The notes: generated by a model not told the origin, from the letters alone. A stretch of DNA of 54,034 nucleotides from Streptomyces sp. YIM 98790 (GCF_011421595.1 NZ_WTLH01000014.1:1-54034), one strand, 5' to 3'. Numbered from the stretch's first letter, positions 17,147-27,747 are shown. Numbers and translations: made by a program.

Positions 17147-17527
17147 GTGCGGGATCCGGAGCGGGAAGACCCTTATCTGGACGACGACGCCGGGCGGCTG
17201 GTGCGTCCGTACACGGTGAGCAACGGCCGTACTCGGCCCACCGCCGCTTTCGACCTGCTGACCCTGGTCATGGCCACCGGCCGGGGGCGGTCCCACAACT
17301 ACCTGGGCCCCGACCACAGCGAGGTGCTGGGGCTCTGCAAGAACCCGATCACCGTGGCCGAGATCGCCGCGCACATCAAGATGCCCGCGGCGGTGACCAA
17401 AGTTCTCCTGTCCGACCTGGTCGACTCCGGAGCGGTGACCACCCGGGAACCGGTGGTGCCGCGACACGACTCCACCGACCGAGATTTGTTGGAGGCGGTG
17501 CTGCATGGACTCCGCAAGCGGCTCTGA
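17147..17527 (+). CDS. cvnC: Conservon CvnC: DUF742 protein
   Basis: The 126-residue protein is a DUF742 family member: the acidic start EREDPYLDDDAGRLVRPY, then a winged-helix-like region with AEIAAHIKMPAAVTKVLLSDL and a final GAV. DUF742 proteins occur only with the other conservon proteins and may bind CvnA or DNA; the function is not established. It begins with GTG at 17147 and overlaps cvnD by 23 nt. Confidence 0.92.
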   Translation: MRDPEREDPYLDDDAGRLVRPYTVSNGRTRPTAAFDLLTLVMATGRGRSHNYLGPDHSEVLGLCKNPITVAEIAAHIKMPAAVTKVLLSDLVDSGAVTTREPVVPRHDSTDRDLLEAVLHGLRKRL

Positions 17528-18122
17528 CCCGTTCCCCACGGCAGTGAAGATCCTGATCGCGGGCGGGTTCGGCGTCGGCAAGACGACCTTTGTCGGCGCG
17601 GTGAGCGAGATCGAGCCGCTGAGCACCGAGGAACTGCTCACCCAGGTCAGCGCCGCCTACGACAGCCTCGACGGGGTGGAGAACAAGCGCACCACCACCG
17701 TGGCCATGGACTTCGGGCGGATCACCCTGAGCGAGCAGCATGTGCTGTATCTCTTCGGCACGCCGGGGCAGGAGCGCTTCTGGTTCATGTGGAACGAGCT
17801 GTGCGCGGGCGCGCTGGGTGCCGTCGTGCTGGCCGATACCCGTCGTCTGGCGGACAGTTTCTCGGCCGTGGACTTCTTCGAGCGCCGGGGGATCGATTTC
17901 ATTGTGGCGGTCAATGAGTTCGACAACGCGTACCGCTACACGCCCGAAGAGGTGCGGGCGGCGATCGACCTCAGTCCCGAGGTGCCGGTGGTGCTGTGCG
18001 ACGCCCGCCAGGCCGCGTCGGGGACGCAGGTACTCATCACCCTTGTCCAGCACCTGATCAACACGAGGAGCCCTTATGGCGACGTCGTTCGACCCCACGA
18101 GTCACCTGCTGCTTACTCCTGA
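17505..18122 (+). CDS. cvnD: Conservon CvnD: Ras-like GTPase
   Basis: A 205-residue small GTPase. G1/P-loop is GGFGVGKTTFVGAVSE, G3 is LFGTPGQERFWFMW with the catalytic-region Gln, G4 is the altered VNEFDNAY in place of NKxD, and G5 is CDARQ. The G4 change is usual in conservon GTPases. It should act as the switch controlled by CvnA/B/C. It begins inside cvnC, and its last 47 nt overlap the GAF-protein gene. Confidence 0.94.
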   Translation: MDSASGSDPFPTAVKILIAGGFGVGKTTFVGAVSEIEPLSTEELLTQVSAAYDSLDGVENKRTTTVAMDFGRITLSEQHVLYLFGTPGQERFWFMWNELCAGALGAVVLADTRRLADSFSAVDFFERRGIDFIVAVNEFDNAYRYTPEEVRAAIDLSPEVPVVLCDARQAASGTQVLITLVQHLINTRSPYGDVVRPHESPAAYS

Positions 18123-18651
18123 GGACCCCGACGCCCCGGCCCGGATGGCGCGGTTCCGGGAACTCGGGCTGGGCGACCGCCCGGTGGCGGAGTTCGACGA
18201 CTTCGCCCGCCGGCTCGCCGAGCTGACCGGCGCGCCGTTCGCGGTGGTGAATCTGGTGGGCGAGGACCACCAGTATTTCGCCGGTCTGTACGCCACGGGC
18301 AGCGAGCAGGCGGTGGAGCTGAGCCCGGCCGACCCCGCCCCGGGCGGGATGGACCGGATGATGGACCGGGACCACGGCTACTGCCCGCATGTGGTGGTGC
18401 GCAAGAAGGCGCTGGTGCTGGAGGACGTCTGCGACTACCCGCGGTTCGCCGGCAACCCCGTGGTGGACGAGCTCGGCATCCGCTCCTACCTGGGCGCCCC
18501 GCTGCTGGACCCGACGGGCATCGCGCTGGGCACGGTCTGCGTGGTGGACCAGGAGCCCCGGCCGTGGGGCCGCCAGGGGCTGGAGACCATCAAGTCCATG
18601 GCCGCGGAGCTGACCGAGGTCATCCAGCGCGGCGTGGCGCTGCCGCGCTGA
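18076..18651 (+). CDS. GAF domain protein, conservon-linked
   Basis: The 191-residue product is essentially one GAF domain: FDDFARRLAELTGAPFAVVNLVGEDHQYFAGL, a Cys-His core DHGYCPHVVV (residues 95-104) and SYLGAPLLDPTGIALGTVCVVD. GAF domains bind small ligands, haem or flavin; the Cys/His pair could be a ligand site but this is not known. It overlaps cvnD by 47 nt, so it is translated from the same message and probably belongs to the same signalling module. The cytochrome P450 found after cvnD in some conservons is not present. The start could be internal, but ATG 18076 with GAGG 8 nt upstream looks correct. Confidence 0.9.
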   Translation: MATSFDPTSHLLLTPEDPDAPARMARFRELGLGDRPVAEFDDFARRLAELTGAPFAVVNLVGEDHQYFAGLYATGSEQAVELSPADPAPGGMDRMMDRDHGYCPHVVVRKKALVLEDVCDYPRFAGNPVVDELGIRSYLGAPLLDPTGIALGTVCVVDQEPRPWGRQGLETIKSMAAELTEVIQRGVALPR

Positions 18652-18686
18652 GGCCGGAGAGCCGAGGCCGGAGAGCCGAGGCCGGA
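18651..18686. repeat. 14-bp tandem repeat after the GAF gene
   Basis: Two full copies and one partial copy of a 14-bp unit (AGGCCGGAGAGCCG) begin at the stop codon of the GAF gene. Unit copies are identical, suggesting recent slippage. Confidence 0.85.
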
Positions 18687-18734
18687 AACGCGCGCCCGCG
18701 GCTTCCGGTGCCGGCCGCCCGGCGGCGCCGCGCG

Positions 18735-18759
18735 CGCCGCCCGGGTCCCCCGGGCGGCG
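18735..18759. terminator. Bidirectional hairpin terminator between the conservon and metG
   Basis: A perfect 11-bp stem (18735-18745 / 18749-18759) with a 3-nt loop lies between the convergent stop codons. Confidence 0.75.
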
Positions 18760-18784
18760 ACGGGCAGACGGTGAGCGGCGCGGC

Positions 18785-20506
18785 TCACCCCTCCTCGGCG
18801 CCGAAGCGCTCGCGGTAGGCGGCCAGGTCGTCCTCGGTGATCTTGGCGAACAGCACCGGCGGCACGGTGAACGGCGTACCGGCCGGCACCGAGCCCAGGG
18901 CGCGGGCCTCCGCCCCGGTGACCCACTGCCGGGTGTCGTCGGCCAGCGCGAAGGCGCCCCGCATCGCCCGGGCCGAGGCCGGGATGAAGGGCTCCGACAC
19001 CACCGCGTAGAGGTGGATCAGGTTCATCGCGGTGCGCAGCGTCAGCGCGGCGGCGTCCTGGTCCTGCTTGATCTCCAGCCAGGGCGCCTTCTCCTCCAGG
19101 TAGGAGTTGCCCGCGCTCCACAGCGCGCGCAGCGCCGCTGCCGCCTTGCGGAACTGGAGCGCCTCCAGGTGCTCCTCGTACTCGGCCAGCAGCCGGGCGA
19201 TCTCCTCGCCCAGCCGCTGCTCCGGCTCGCCCGCGGCGTGCCCGGCCGGCACCTGGTCGCCGAACCGCTTGCGGGAGAAGGACAGCACCCGGTTGACGAA
19301 GTTCCCCAGGGTGTCGGCCAGGTCCTTGTTGACCACCGAGGCGAACAGTTCCCAGGAGAAGGAGGAGTCGTCCGACTCCGGGGCTCCGGCCATCAGGAAG
19401 TACCGCCAGTAGTCGGCGGGCAGCAGCTCCAGCGCGGCGTCGGTGAAGATGCCGCGGTTCTGCGAGGTGGAGAACTTGCCGCCGTAGTACGTCAGCCAGT
19501 TGAACGCCTTGACGAAGTCCACCTTCTTCCACGGCTCCCGGGTGCCGAGCTGGGTGGCCGGGAACATCACGGTGTGGAAGGGGACGTTGTCCTTGGCCAT
19601 GAACTGGGTGTAGCGGACGGCGTCGTCCACGTCGTACCACCAGGAGCGCCAGTCCCGCTGCTCGCCCTCGGGCGCGGCGTCGGCCCACTCCTTCGTCGCG
19701 CCGATGTAGCCGATCGGGGCGTCGAACCAGACGTAGAAGACCTTGCCCTCGGCGGCCAGTTCCGGCCAGGTGTCGGCGGGCACGGGCACGCCCCAGGTCA
19801 GGTCGCGGGTGATGGAGCGGTCGTGCAGGCCCTCGGTGAGCCACTTGCGGGCGATGGAGGAGGCCAGCGTGGGCCATTCCTTGCCGTGCTCGTCCACGAA
19901 CCGCTCCACCTCGCCCTGCAGCCGGGACTGGAGCAGGAACAGGTGCTTGGTCTCCCGCACCTCCAGCGCGGTGGAGCCGCTGACCGCGGAGCGCGCGTTC
20001 AGCAGGTCGGTCGGGTCCAGCACGCGGGTGCAGTTCTCGCACTGGTCGCCGCGGGCCGCCTCGTATCCGCAGTGCGGACAGGTGCCGATGATGTAGCGGT
20101 CGGGCAGGAAGCGGCCGTCGGCCAGCGAGAAGACCTGGCGGGTGGTGCGCTCCTCGATGAAGCCGTTCTCCTGCAGCTTGCGCGCGATGTGCTGGGTGAT
20201 CTCGATGTTCTGCCGGGAGGAGGTGCGGCCGAAGTGGTCGAAGCGCAGCTCGAAACCGTCGTAGACGGCCTTCTGGGCATCGTGCTGGCGGGCGCAGAAC
20301 TCGTCCACCGGCAGCCCGGCGTCCTTGGCGGCCAGCTCGGCCGGGGTGCCGTGCTCGTCGGTGGCGCAGATGTAGAGCACCTCGTGGCCGCGCTGGCGCA
20401 GGTAGCGGGCGTAAACATCGGCCGGGAGCATCGAGCCGACCATGTTCCCCAGGTGCTTGATCCCGTTGATGTACGGCAGCGCACTGGTGATGAGGTGACG
20501 GGCCAT
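18785..20506 (-). CDS. metG: Methionyl-tRNA synthetase
   Basis: A 573-residue class I synthetase that charges tRNA-Met with methionine. The HIGH-type motif is HLGN (residues 18-21, after [12 protein letters not shown]), the zinc-binding Cys quartet is in CPHCGYEA...DQCENC, and the KMSKS-type motif is KFSTS, the variant I recall for Streptomyces MetG. The anticodon-binding helical domain follows [13 protein letters not shown] 20506 gives the usual MARHLIT start; an upstream in-frame start at 20545 would add 13 unconserved residues. It appears to be the housekeeping enzyme. No T-box leader is apparent. Confidence 0.95.
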   Translation of the reverse strand: MARHLITSALPYINGIKHLGNMVGSMLPADVYARYLRQRGHEVLYICATDEHGTPAELAAKDAGLPVDEFCARQHDAQKAVYDGFELRFDHFGRTSSRQNIEITQHIARKLQENGFIEERTTRQVFSLADGRFLPDRYIIGTCPHCGYEAARGDQCENCTRVLDPTDLLNARSAVSGSTALEVRETKHLFLLQSRLQGEVERFVDEHGKEWPTLASSIARKWLTEGLHDRSITRDLTWGVPVPADTWPELAAEGKVFYVWFDAPIGYIGATKEWADAAPEGEQRDWRSWWYDVDDAVRYTQFMAKDNVPFHTVMFPATQLGTREPWKKVDFVKAFNWLTYYGGKFSTSQNRGIFTDAALELLPADYWRYFLMAGAPESDDSSFSWELFASVVNKDLADTLGNFVNRVLSFSRKRFGDQVPAGHAAGEPEQRLGEEIARLLAEYEEHLEALQFRKAAAALRALWSAGNSYLEEKAPWLEIKQDQDAAALTLRTAMNLIHLYAVVSEPFIPASARAMRGAFALADDTRQWVTGAEARALGSVPAGTPFTVPPVLFAKITEDDLAAYRERFGAEEG

Positions 20507-20752
20507 CCTCGGATGCTCCAATGGTGAGGTGACAGCGGAGGTCACGGGCTGTGACGATGAATGCCGGACCGGGCAGCCGCCGAGCGGGCGGACGCCGGGG
20601 CGTTTTCATCCTAGCCATCCGCCGGCCCCGCTCCGTACCCGGTTTCCTCCGCCGCCGTGTCCCGACCCGTCTCCCGCGGGCCGTGTGTGCGGGGTCCTGT
20701 ATGTGCGGGCCGTGTCCCGGGCCCCGGGCCTGTCGGACCTCTCGGGACCCTT

Positions 20753-22918
20753 TCAGACCGCCAGGGGGAGCTTCTCGGGCGGGCCCGGGCGGGCGTAGAA
20801 CCAGCCCTGGGCGGAATCGCAGCCCAGCTCCTTGAGCCGCTCGGCCTGGAGCCCGGTTTCCACGCCCTCCACCGTCACGGACAGCCCCAGGGCGTGACTG
20901 AGCGAGACGATCCCCTCGATGATCCGCAGATCCACCGGGTCCGGCGGATGGTGCTGCAGCCCTTCGGTGAAGGAGCGGTCCAGTTTCAGCGTGGAGGCGG
21001 GCAGCCGCCGCAGGCTGGCCAGGTTCGAGTAGCCGGTGCCGAAGTCGTCCAGGGCTATGCCCACCCCCAGCTCGGCGAGCCGGCGCAGCGGTTTCAGCTC
21101 GTGGTCGTCGGCCCGCACCATGGCGGACTCGGTCACCTCCAGGCACAGCGAGGCGGCCGGCAGGCCGAACTCCTCCAGCACCGCCACCGTCTCGTCCACC
21201 AGGTCCGGGTGGTGCAGCTGGCGGGGCGAGAGATTGACGTTGACCCGCAGCGGGCGGGCGCCGCCGATGCCGCGCACCTGCCACTCGCAGGCCTGCCGCA
21301 CCGCCTCGCGCAGCACCCAGCGGCCCAGCGGCACGATGAGCCCGGTGTGCTCGGCCAGCGGGATGAAGCGGTCCGGCCCCAGCACGCCGTGGCGGGGATG
21401 ACTCCACCGCACCAGTGCCTCGGCGCCCTCGATGGAGCCGTCCTCCATCCGGATCAGCGGCTGGTACTCGATGAAGAACTCGCAGCCGCGCAGTGCCGAG
21501 GGCAGGTGGTGGGTGAGGTGGTGCCGGCTGATGGCCCGCGCCTCGGAATCCGGGTCGGCCACCGCGTACCGGTTGCCGCCCTCCGACTTCGCCCGGTACA
21601 TGGTGATGTCCGCGCTGCGCAGCACCTCGGAGGCGGTCAGGTCGCCCACCGGGCCCTCCACGATGCCGATGGAGGCGCGCACCATCAGCTCCCGGCCGCC
21701 CAGGTCCACCGGCTCGGCGAGCGCGTCCAGCGCGCGCTGGGCCAGGTCGGTGACGGCGGCCCGGGTGGGCGGGTCGGTGATCAGCGCCACGAACTCGTCG
21801 CCGCCGATCCGGGCCAGCAGCTGGCGGGGGCCGGAGACGCAGGAGTGCAGCCGCTCGGCCACCGCTATCAGCAGCTGGTCGCCCACGGCGTGGCCCAGGC
21901 TGTCGTTGACCGCCTTGAAGCCGTCCAGGTCCAGGTAGCACAGCCCGATCCGGGCGCACTCCGAGGAGGGGCCGAGCGCCTGCTCCAGCCGTTCGAAGAA
22001 CAGCGCCCGGTTGGGCAGGTCGGTCAGCGCGTCGTGGGTGGCCTGGTAGCGCAGCCGCAGGTTGAGCAGCCGGCGTTCGGTGATGTCCTCCATCATGGCG
22101 AGCATGTACTGCGGCTCGCCGTCGGCGTCGCGCAGCAGCGAGACGGTGAGGTTGGTCCACAGCACGGTGCCGTCGCTGCGGTTGTAGGGCTTCTCGATGG
22201 AGTAGTGGTCGCGTTCGCCGCGCATCAGCTCGCCCTGGAGCCGCCAGGTCTCGGGGGAGTCCTCGGGGTGCGTCCAGTCGGTGACGTTGCGGCTGCGGAT
22301 GTGGTGCTCGGAGCCGCCGAACATGGTGGACAGCGTGCGGTTGGTCTCCAGGATGTTGCCGTCCATGTCGGCCAGCCCGATGCCCAGGGCGGCGTCGTTG
22401 AACACCGCGCGGAACCGGGTCTCGCTCTCGTGCAGCGCGGTGGCGATGTCGGTCTGGGCCTGGAGCGCGGCCCGGGAGAGCGCCTCCTGCTCGCTGCGGG
22501 TGCGGTCCTGGAGGGCGTGGGAGAAGCCGGCCGCGATGGCGTGCTGGAGGCGGGAGCAGCGCGCCCGGCCCTCCTCGGCGGAGAGCTGCTGCCCGTCCAG
22601 GCAGTAGAGCAGCAGATAGGCGTCCAGCACGCCGAGGATCCTGGGAAGCGAGTCCGGTGCGGTGCAGTGCGCGGCGACCAGGGCCCGGCCCACCGTGCGG
22701 CCGGGGGACGGATCGAACGGCCGGGCGTGCAGGGCGTCGGCCAGTTGCCGTGTCAGGCCGAGCAGGTGTGCCTCGAACTCGGGCCGGGTCATGGAGGTGG
22801 CCGTGGCCGGGTAGACGGCGCGCGACCAGATGCGGGCGAACCGCGCCGCCCCGTCCGGCGGCTCCCCTGGCGGCTCCTGTCCCTCCGGCAGGGCGGGCCC
22901 GGCGTCCGGTGGTGTCAC
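20753..22918 (-). CDS. PAS-GGDEF-EAL cyclic di-GMP turnover protein
   Basis: The 721-residue protein has an uncharacterised N-terminal helical region (1-160), a PAS domain (about 165-285), a GGDEF domain with an intact GGDEF motif at 372-376 and the LDLDGFKAVNDSLGH segment, and an EAL domain (about 465-715) with EGAEALVRW, NLSPRQL, LEVTES and DDFGTGYSNL. Both catalytic motifs look intact, so it could make and hydrolyse c-di-GMP; which activity dominates cannot be read. No membrane helix is seen. The GTG start overlaps the upstream methyltransferase stop by 4 nt, so the pair is coupled. In streptomycetes c-di-GMP controls the BldD developmental regulator. Confidence 0.93.
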   Translation of the reverse strand: MTPPDAGPALPEGQEPPGEPPDGAARFARIWSRAVYPATATSMTRPEFEAHLLGLTRQLADALHARPFDPSPGRTVGRALVAAHCTAPDSLPRILGVLDAYLLLYCLDGQQLSAEEGRARCSRLQHAIAAGFSHALQDRTRSEQEALSRAALQAQTDIATALHESETRFRAVFNDAALGIGLADMDGNILETNRTLSTMFGGSEHHIRSRNVTDWTHPEDSPETWRLQGELMRGERDHYSIEKPYNRSDGTVLWTNLTVSLLRDADGEPQYMLAMMEDITERRLLNLRLRYQATHDALTDLPNRALFFERLEQALGPSSECARIGLCYLDLDGFKAVNDSLGHAVGDQLLIAVAERLHSCVSGPRQLLARIGGDEFVALITDPPTRAAVTDLAQRALDALAEPVDLGGRELMVRASIGIVEGPVGDLTASEVLRSADITMYRAKSEGGNRYAVADPDSEARAISRHHLTHHLPSALRGCEFFIEYQPLIRMEDGSIEGAEALVRWSHPRHGVLGPDRFIPLAEHTGLIVPLGRWVLREAVRQACEWQVRGIGGARPLRVNVNLSPRQLHHPDLVDETVAVLEEFGLPAASLCLEVTESAMVRADDHELKPLRRLAELGVGIALDDFGTGYSNLASLRRLPASTLKLDRSFTEGLQHHPPDPVDLRIIEGIVSLSHALGLSVTVEGVETGLQAERLKELGCDSAQGWFYARPGPPEKLPLAV

Positions 22919-23727
22919 GCTGTGCGTCCTACTCCGGCGAACCCGGTGTACACGACGGGGTCCTCCTCGTCCGTGGGTCCGTCCGGACGCCAGTCGGGCA
23001 TGCTGACCAGTCCGGGTTCGACCATCTCGAAGCCGGTGAAGAACTCGGCGACGGCCTGCCGGTCGCGCATGATCAGGGGCGAGGAACTGCGGCGGTAGAC
23101 GCCCATCACGGCGTCGCCCTGTTCGGTGGTGCGCGGGCCGCCCTCGGTGGAGGCGTGGGTGAGCGCCAGCAGGCTGCCGGGGGCGAGCCGCCGGCGGTAC
23201 TCGGCCAGGGTCTCCAGGGGCTTGTCCTCGTCCGGGATGAAGTGCAGCAGGGCGATCAGCAGCAGCGCGACCGGGCGGTCCAGGTCGAGCAGCCGGCCGG
23301 CCTCCTCGCTCTCCAGCACGTCCATGGGGCAGCGGAAGTCCGCGGCGGCGATGCCGGCGCTGGGCTGGTCGCCCAGCACGGCGCGGCTGTGCGCCACGGC
23401 GACCGGGTCGTTGTCCACGTACAGCACGCGGGCCTCGGGGGAGGCGGCGAGGGCCACCTCGTGCACATTGCCGAAGGTGGGGATGCCGGAGCCGATGTCC
23501 AGGAACTGGGTGATGCCCTGTGCCACGGCGTAGCGCACCGCCCGGCGCATGAAGGCGCGGTTGGCCTGCATGATCTTCGGCAGGCCCGGGAACGCCTCCA
23601 TCGCCTTGCGCGCCGCGACCCGGTCGACCTCGAAGTTGTGTGAACCCCCTAGGTAGTAGTCGTACATGCGGGCCACACTCGGCACGGACAGATCGATTCC
23701 CGGTGGCGCCCAGGCGGGTCGCTCCAT
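22915..23727 (-). CDS. SAM-dependent methyltransferase, DUF574 family
   Basis: The 270-residue product has the DUF574 (PF04672) signatures: GIDLSVPSVARMYDYYLGG near the start, the SAM-binding loop FLDIGSGIPTFGN, VLYVDNDPVAVAHS and the C-terminal DPVVYTGFAGVGR. These proteins are abundant in Streptomyces and their substrates are unknown. ATG 23727 is supported by AGGAGGT 6 nt upstream. The stop overlaps the GGDEF/EAL start, making a two-gene operon. A BldD-box-like palindrome lies 50 nt upstream. Confidence 0.92.
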   Translation of the reverse strand: MERPAWAPPGIDLSVPSVARMYDYYLGGSHNFEVDRVAARKAMEAFPGLPKIMQANRAFMRRAVRYAVAQGITQFLDIGSGIPTFGNVHEVALAASPEARVLYVDNDPVAVAHSRAVLGDQPSAGIAAADFRCPMDVLESEEAGRLLDLDRPVALLLIALLHFIPDEDKPLETLAEYRRRLAPGSLLALTHASTEGGPRTTEQGDAVMGVYRRSSSPLIMRDRQAVAEFFTGFEMVEPGLVSMPDWRPDGPTDEEDPVVYTGFAGVGRTA

Positions 23728-23776
23728 GAAGACCTCCTGCACGTCGGCAATTTGGCGTTCAGGGGGCTGAGCGTAC

Positions 23777-23789
23777 TGACCACAGGTAA
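23777..23789 (-). promoter_or_regulatory. Possible BldD box upstream of the DUF574/GGDEF-EAL operon
   Basis: The 13-nt sequence fits the outer half-sites TnAC-N5-GTnA of the BldD consensus on both strands, 50 nt before the methyltransferase start. The central bases differ from the consensus CAG/CTG. Six fixed positions are weak evidence alone; the operon function is what makes it interesting. Confidence 0.35.
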
Positions 23790-23920
23790 CGGAGGGAAGA
23801 AAACGGAGGGTCGGGGTCCCCCTGGTGCTGCGGAATTCTGTCATATGTACCCATCAATGCCGTTATCAGTCAGCGCTTACTTCACGGGACGGCAACAGCG
23901 CCCGCCGCGGTCGGTCCGGG

Positions 23921-23956
23921 GCGGCCGGGAGCGGCGACGGATGCGCTCCCGGCCGC
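23921..23956. terminator. Perfect 13-bp hairpin downstream of the Rpf/LysM/M23 gene
   Basis: Arms 23921-23933 and 23944-23956 pair perfectly around a 10-nt loop. It is the second of two hairpins after the stop at 24072 and could act as a back-up terminator or insulator. Confidence 0.6.
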
Positions 23957-24016
23957 GGCGCGCTCCTGCGAACGCGGTGTCAGGTGGCGTGCTGCGGGGC
24001 GGTCGTGGGGCTGATG

Positions 24017-24056
24017 CCGCCCGGCACGGCGGGGGTTCCGGCACCGTGCCGGGCGG
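24017..24056 (-). terminator. Hairpin terminator of the Rpf/LysM/M23 gene
   Basis: A perfect 13-bp stem (24017-24029 / 24044-24056) with a 14-nt loop begins 15 nt after the stop codon. Confidence 0.75.
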
Positions 24057-24071
24057 GGTCCGGCGCGGGTG

Positions 24072-25712
<1,641 letters not shown>

Positions 25713-26915
25713 GTGAGCACGTTGGGGTACACGGAACTGCCCGGAGCACGGGTGCCGATCCGGATCTGGACCGACCCGTCGTCGGTGGAGGAGGGGGCGC
25801 TGCGTCAGCTGCACAATGTGACCACGCTTCCCTGGGTACGCGGACTGGCCGTGATGCCGGACGTGCACTACGGCAAGGGGGCGACCGTCGGCTCGGTCAT
25901 CGCCATGGAGGGCGCGGTGTGCCCGGCGGCGGTGGGGGTGGACATCGGCTGCGGCATGACCGCGGTGCGCACCTCGCTCACCGCCGGCCACCTGCCCGGC
26001 GATCTCTCCCGGCTGCGCTCCCGCATCGAGCAGGCCATCCCCGTGGGGCGCGGCGCGCACCCCGAGGCGGTCGACCCGCGGCGGCTGCACGGCTTCGGCA
26101 CTGCCCGCTTCGAAGCCCTGTGGCAGCGGTTCGACGGCCTTGCCCCGCAGGTCAAGGCACGTGCGGACCGGGCCGGCAAGCAGCTGGGCACGCTCGGCGG
26201 CGGCAACCACTTCATCGAGGTGTGCACCGACACCGAAGGCGCGGTGTGGCTGATGCTGCACTCCGGCTCCCGGAACATCGGCAAGGAGCTGGCCGAGCAC
26301 CACATCGGCGAGGCCCGCCGGCTGCCGCACAACCAGGATCTGGTCGACGGCGATCTGGCGGTCTTCGTGCAGGGCACCCCGCAGATGGACGCCTACCGTC
26401 ATGACCTGTTCTGGGCCCAGGAATACGCCCGTTGCAACCGCGAGCTGATGATGGCTCTGCTCCAGGACGTGATACGCCGCGAGTTCCGCGCGGCCCGCCC
26501 GTCCTTCGGCGAGGTCATCTCCTGCCATCACAACTATGTGGCGGAGGAGCGTTACGACGGCATGGACCTGCTGGTGACGCGGAAGGGCGCGATCCGGGCC
26601 GGGGCCGGGGAGTTCGGCATCATCCCCGGCTCCATGGGAACGGGCTCCTACATCGTCCGGGGTCTGGGCAATCCGGCGGCTTTCCGGTCCGCCTCGCACG
26701 GGGCGGGCCGGCGGATGAGCCGGGCGGCGGCAAAGCGCCGCTTCACGGTGCGGGATCTGGCCGACCAGACCCGGGGCGTGGAGTGCCGCAAGGACTCCGG
26801 TGTGGTGGACGAGATCCCGGGCGCCTACAAGCCGATCGAACAGGTCATAAACCAGCAGCGCGATCTCGTCGAGGTGGTCACCAAACTGCGCCAGGTGATC
26901 TGCGTCAAGGGCTGA
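25713..26915 (+). CDS. rtcB: RtcB-type RNA 3'-phosphate/5'-hydroxyl ligase
   Basis: The 400-residue protein carries the RtcB hallmarks: VMPDVHYGKGATVGSVIA, the manganese site GVDIGCGM (Asp77, Cys80), GGGNHFIEV, HSGSRNIGK, CHHNYV, GSMGTGSYIV and the guanylylated His region SHGAGRRMSR. RtcB joins RNA ends with 2',3'-cyclic phosphate or 3'-phosphate to 5'-OH ends using GTP. GTG 25713 has GGGGGGAG just upstream and gives the usual family length. No RtcA, archease or sigma-54 RtcR gene is adjacent. A perfect terminator follows. Confidence 0.93.
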   Translation: MSTLGYTELPGARVPIRIWTDPSSVEEGALRQLHNVTTLPWVRGLAVMPDVHYGKGATVGSVIAMEGAVCPAAVGVDIGCGMTAVRTSLTAGHLPGDLSRLRSRIEQAIPVGRGAHPEAVDPRRLHGFGTARFEALWQRFDGLAPQVKARADRAGKQLGTLGGGNHFIEVCTDTEGAVWLMLHSGSRNIGKELAEHHIGEARRLPHNQDLVDGDLAVFVQGTPQMDAYRHDLFWAQEYARCNRELMMALLQDVIRREFRAARPSFGEVISCHHNYVAEERYDGMDLLVTRKGAIRAGAGEFGIIPGSMGTGSYIVRGLGNPAAFRSASHGAGRRMSRAAAKRRFTVRDLADQTRGVECRKDSGVVDEIPGAYKPIEQVINQQRDLVEVVTKLRQVICVKG

Positions 26916-26919
26916 GCCG

Positions 26920-26951
26920 CGGCCGTCTCCGTCCCTGCGGGGAGACGGCCG
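26920..26951 (+). terminator. Hairpin terminator of rtcB
   Basis: A perfect 11-bp stem (26920-26930 / 26941-26951) with a 10-nt loop starts 4 nt after the stop codon. Confidence 0.85.
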
Positions 26952-27747
26952 CTGTCCTTGACGGTGCGCGGCCACATCGGCGAGAAGCGTCATAGCGGAT
27001 CAAAGCTCGTATCGCGGGAGAAGGAGCGGGAGAGGAGGAGAGGTCCTCGATCTCAGACTGCCCCGGAGAGCGCGCGGAAATTACTCCGATCTTGGAATTT
27101 TAATCTTCTGCCTGGTTTGGCGCGGCGGAAGGGAAGATCCCGGCCCGGTCCCGGCCCCGGCGGTGGGTCCCCGGGCGCCCGGCGGCACCGCCCCGGGGCG
27201 GTGCCGCCGCGGTGAGCAGGGAGAACCCCGGCGGCGGGGGAGCACTCCGGTCCCAGGGGATTGCCGTCCGGCCGTATCCGGCCAGGGCCGCGGCTTTCTG
27301 AAGGGACACGGTCAGATGCGGCCGGAGTTGCCGGGCTTGGCCGGCGGGAGCACAAGGCCCGGCCGCGGGCAACGGAACTTTGCCGTTCCCCGGTTCCGGC
27401 CGCCCCGGGGACCGGAACCGGCACTGTGCCGTTACCGCTCGCGGCGGGTCCGGCGGGCCGCGGGCGGCACCGCGGCACCGTGCGCCCCTGGCCATGGCCC
27501 GCCTCCCGTACCGGCATTCCCGCCCTGCGGCTCTCCCGGCCGTATCCCCGGCGCCGGCACACCATGATGGCGGTGACGGCGGGCATTTCGCCGCCGCCCG
27601 TGCCCTGCCGGACGGAAAAAGCGGTGAATATGTCGTCGAGCTATGACGGCGGGCCGCAGCGGCGATCCCCCGTCCGGTCACTGCCGCATGCGGCGGCCGG
27701 TACGGTCGGGCGGACCGGGGCATGCGGACGGGTGTGCGGGAGGAGCC
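26952..27747 (+). other. Long non-coding gap before the fucose regulator
   Basis: Nearly 800 nt carry no protein that I can support; the open frames present have composition typical of antisense or chance frames. Features seen are a purine-rich stretch (27015-27045), an unusually AT-rich patch (27075-27120), a perfect hairpin (27390-27421) and a 12-nt perfect palindrome at about 27683-27694. It may hold the promoter and a long leader of the GntR gene, or the remains of a lost gene. Confidence 0.5.
27390..27421. repeat. Perfect 10-bp inverted repeat in the gap
   Basis: Arms 27390-27399 and 27412-27421 pair fully around a 12-nt GC-rich loop. It could be a terminator or a DNA-binding site. Confidence 0.6.

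Larger units (their letters stand above)
23728..24071 (-). other. Intergenic region between the Rpf-like gene and the DUF574 operon
   Basis: These 344 nt hold the promoter region of the DUF574 operon (an AT-richer patch at 23840-23880) and two strong hairpins listed separately. No gene is supported. Confidence 0.6.

Noticed and set aside
20507..20752. T-box or other leader before metG
   Set aside because: No T-box consensus or specifier structure is visible; actinobacterial metG is not usually T-box controlled.
18486..22160. Minus-strand open frame of more than 1200 codons covering metG and the GGDEF/EAL gene
   Set aside because: It runs in the wrong frame of two genes that carry intact family motifs; composition is Arg/Gly/Ala-rich as expected of a shifted frame.
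23777..23789. Firm BldD-site call
   Set aside because: Only the outer half-site bases match; such a pattern arises by chance several times in a window of this size, so it is listed at low confidence only.
27100..27740. Hidden protein gene in the gap before the GntR gene
   Set aside because: Open frames on both strands lack ribosome sites, domain motifs and typical codon position bias.
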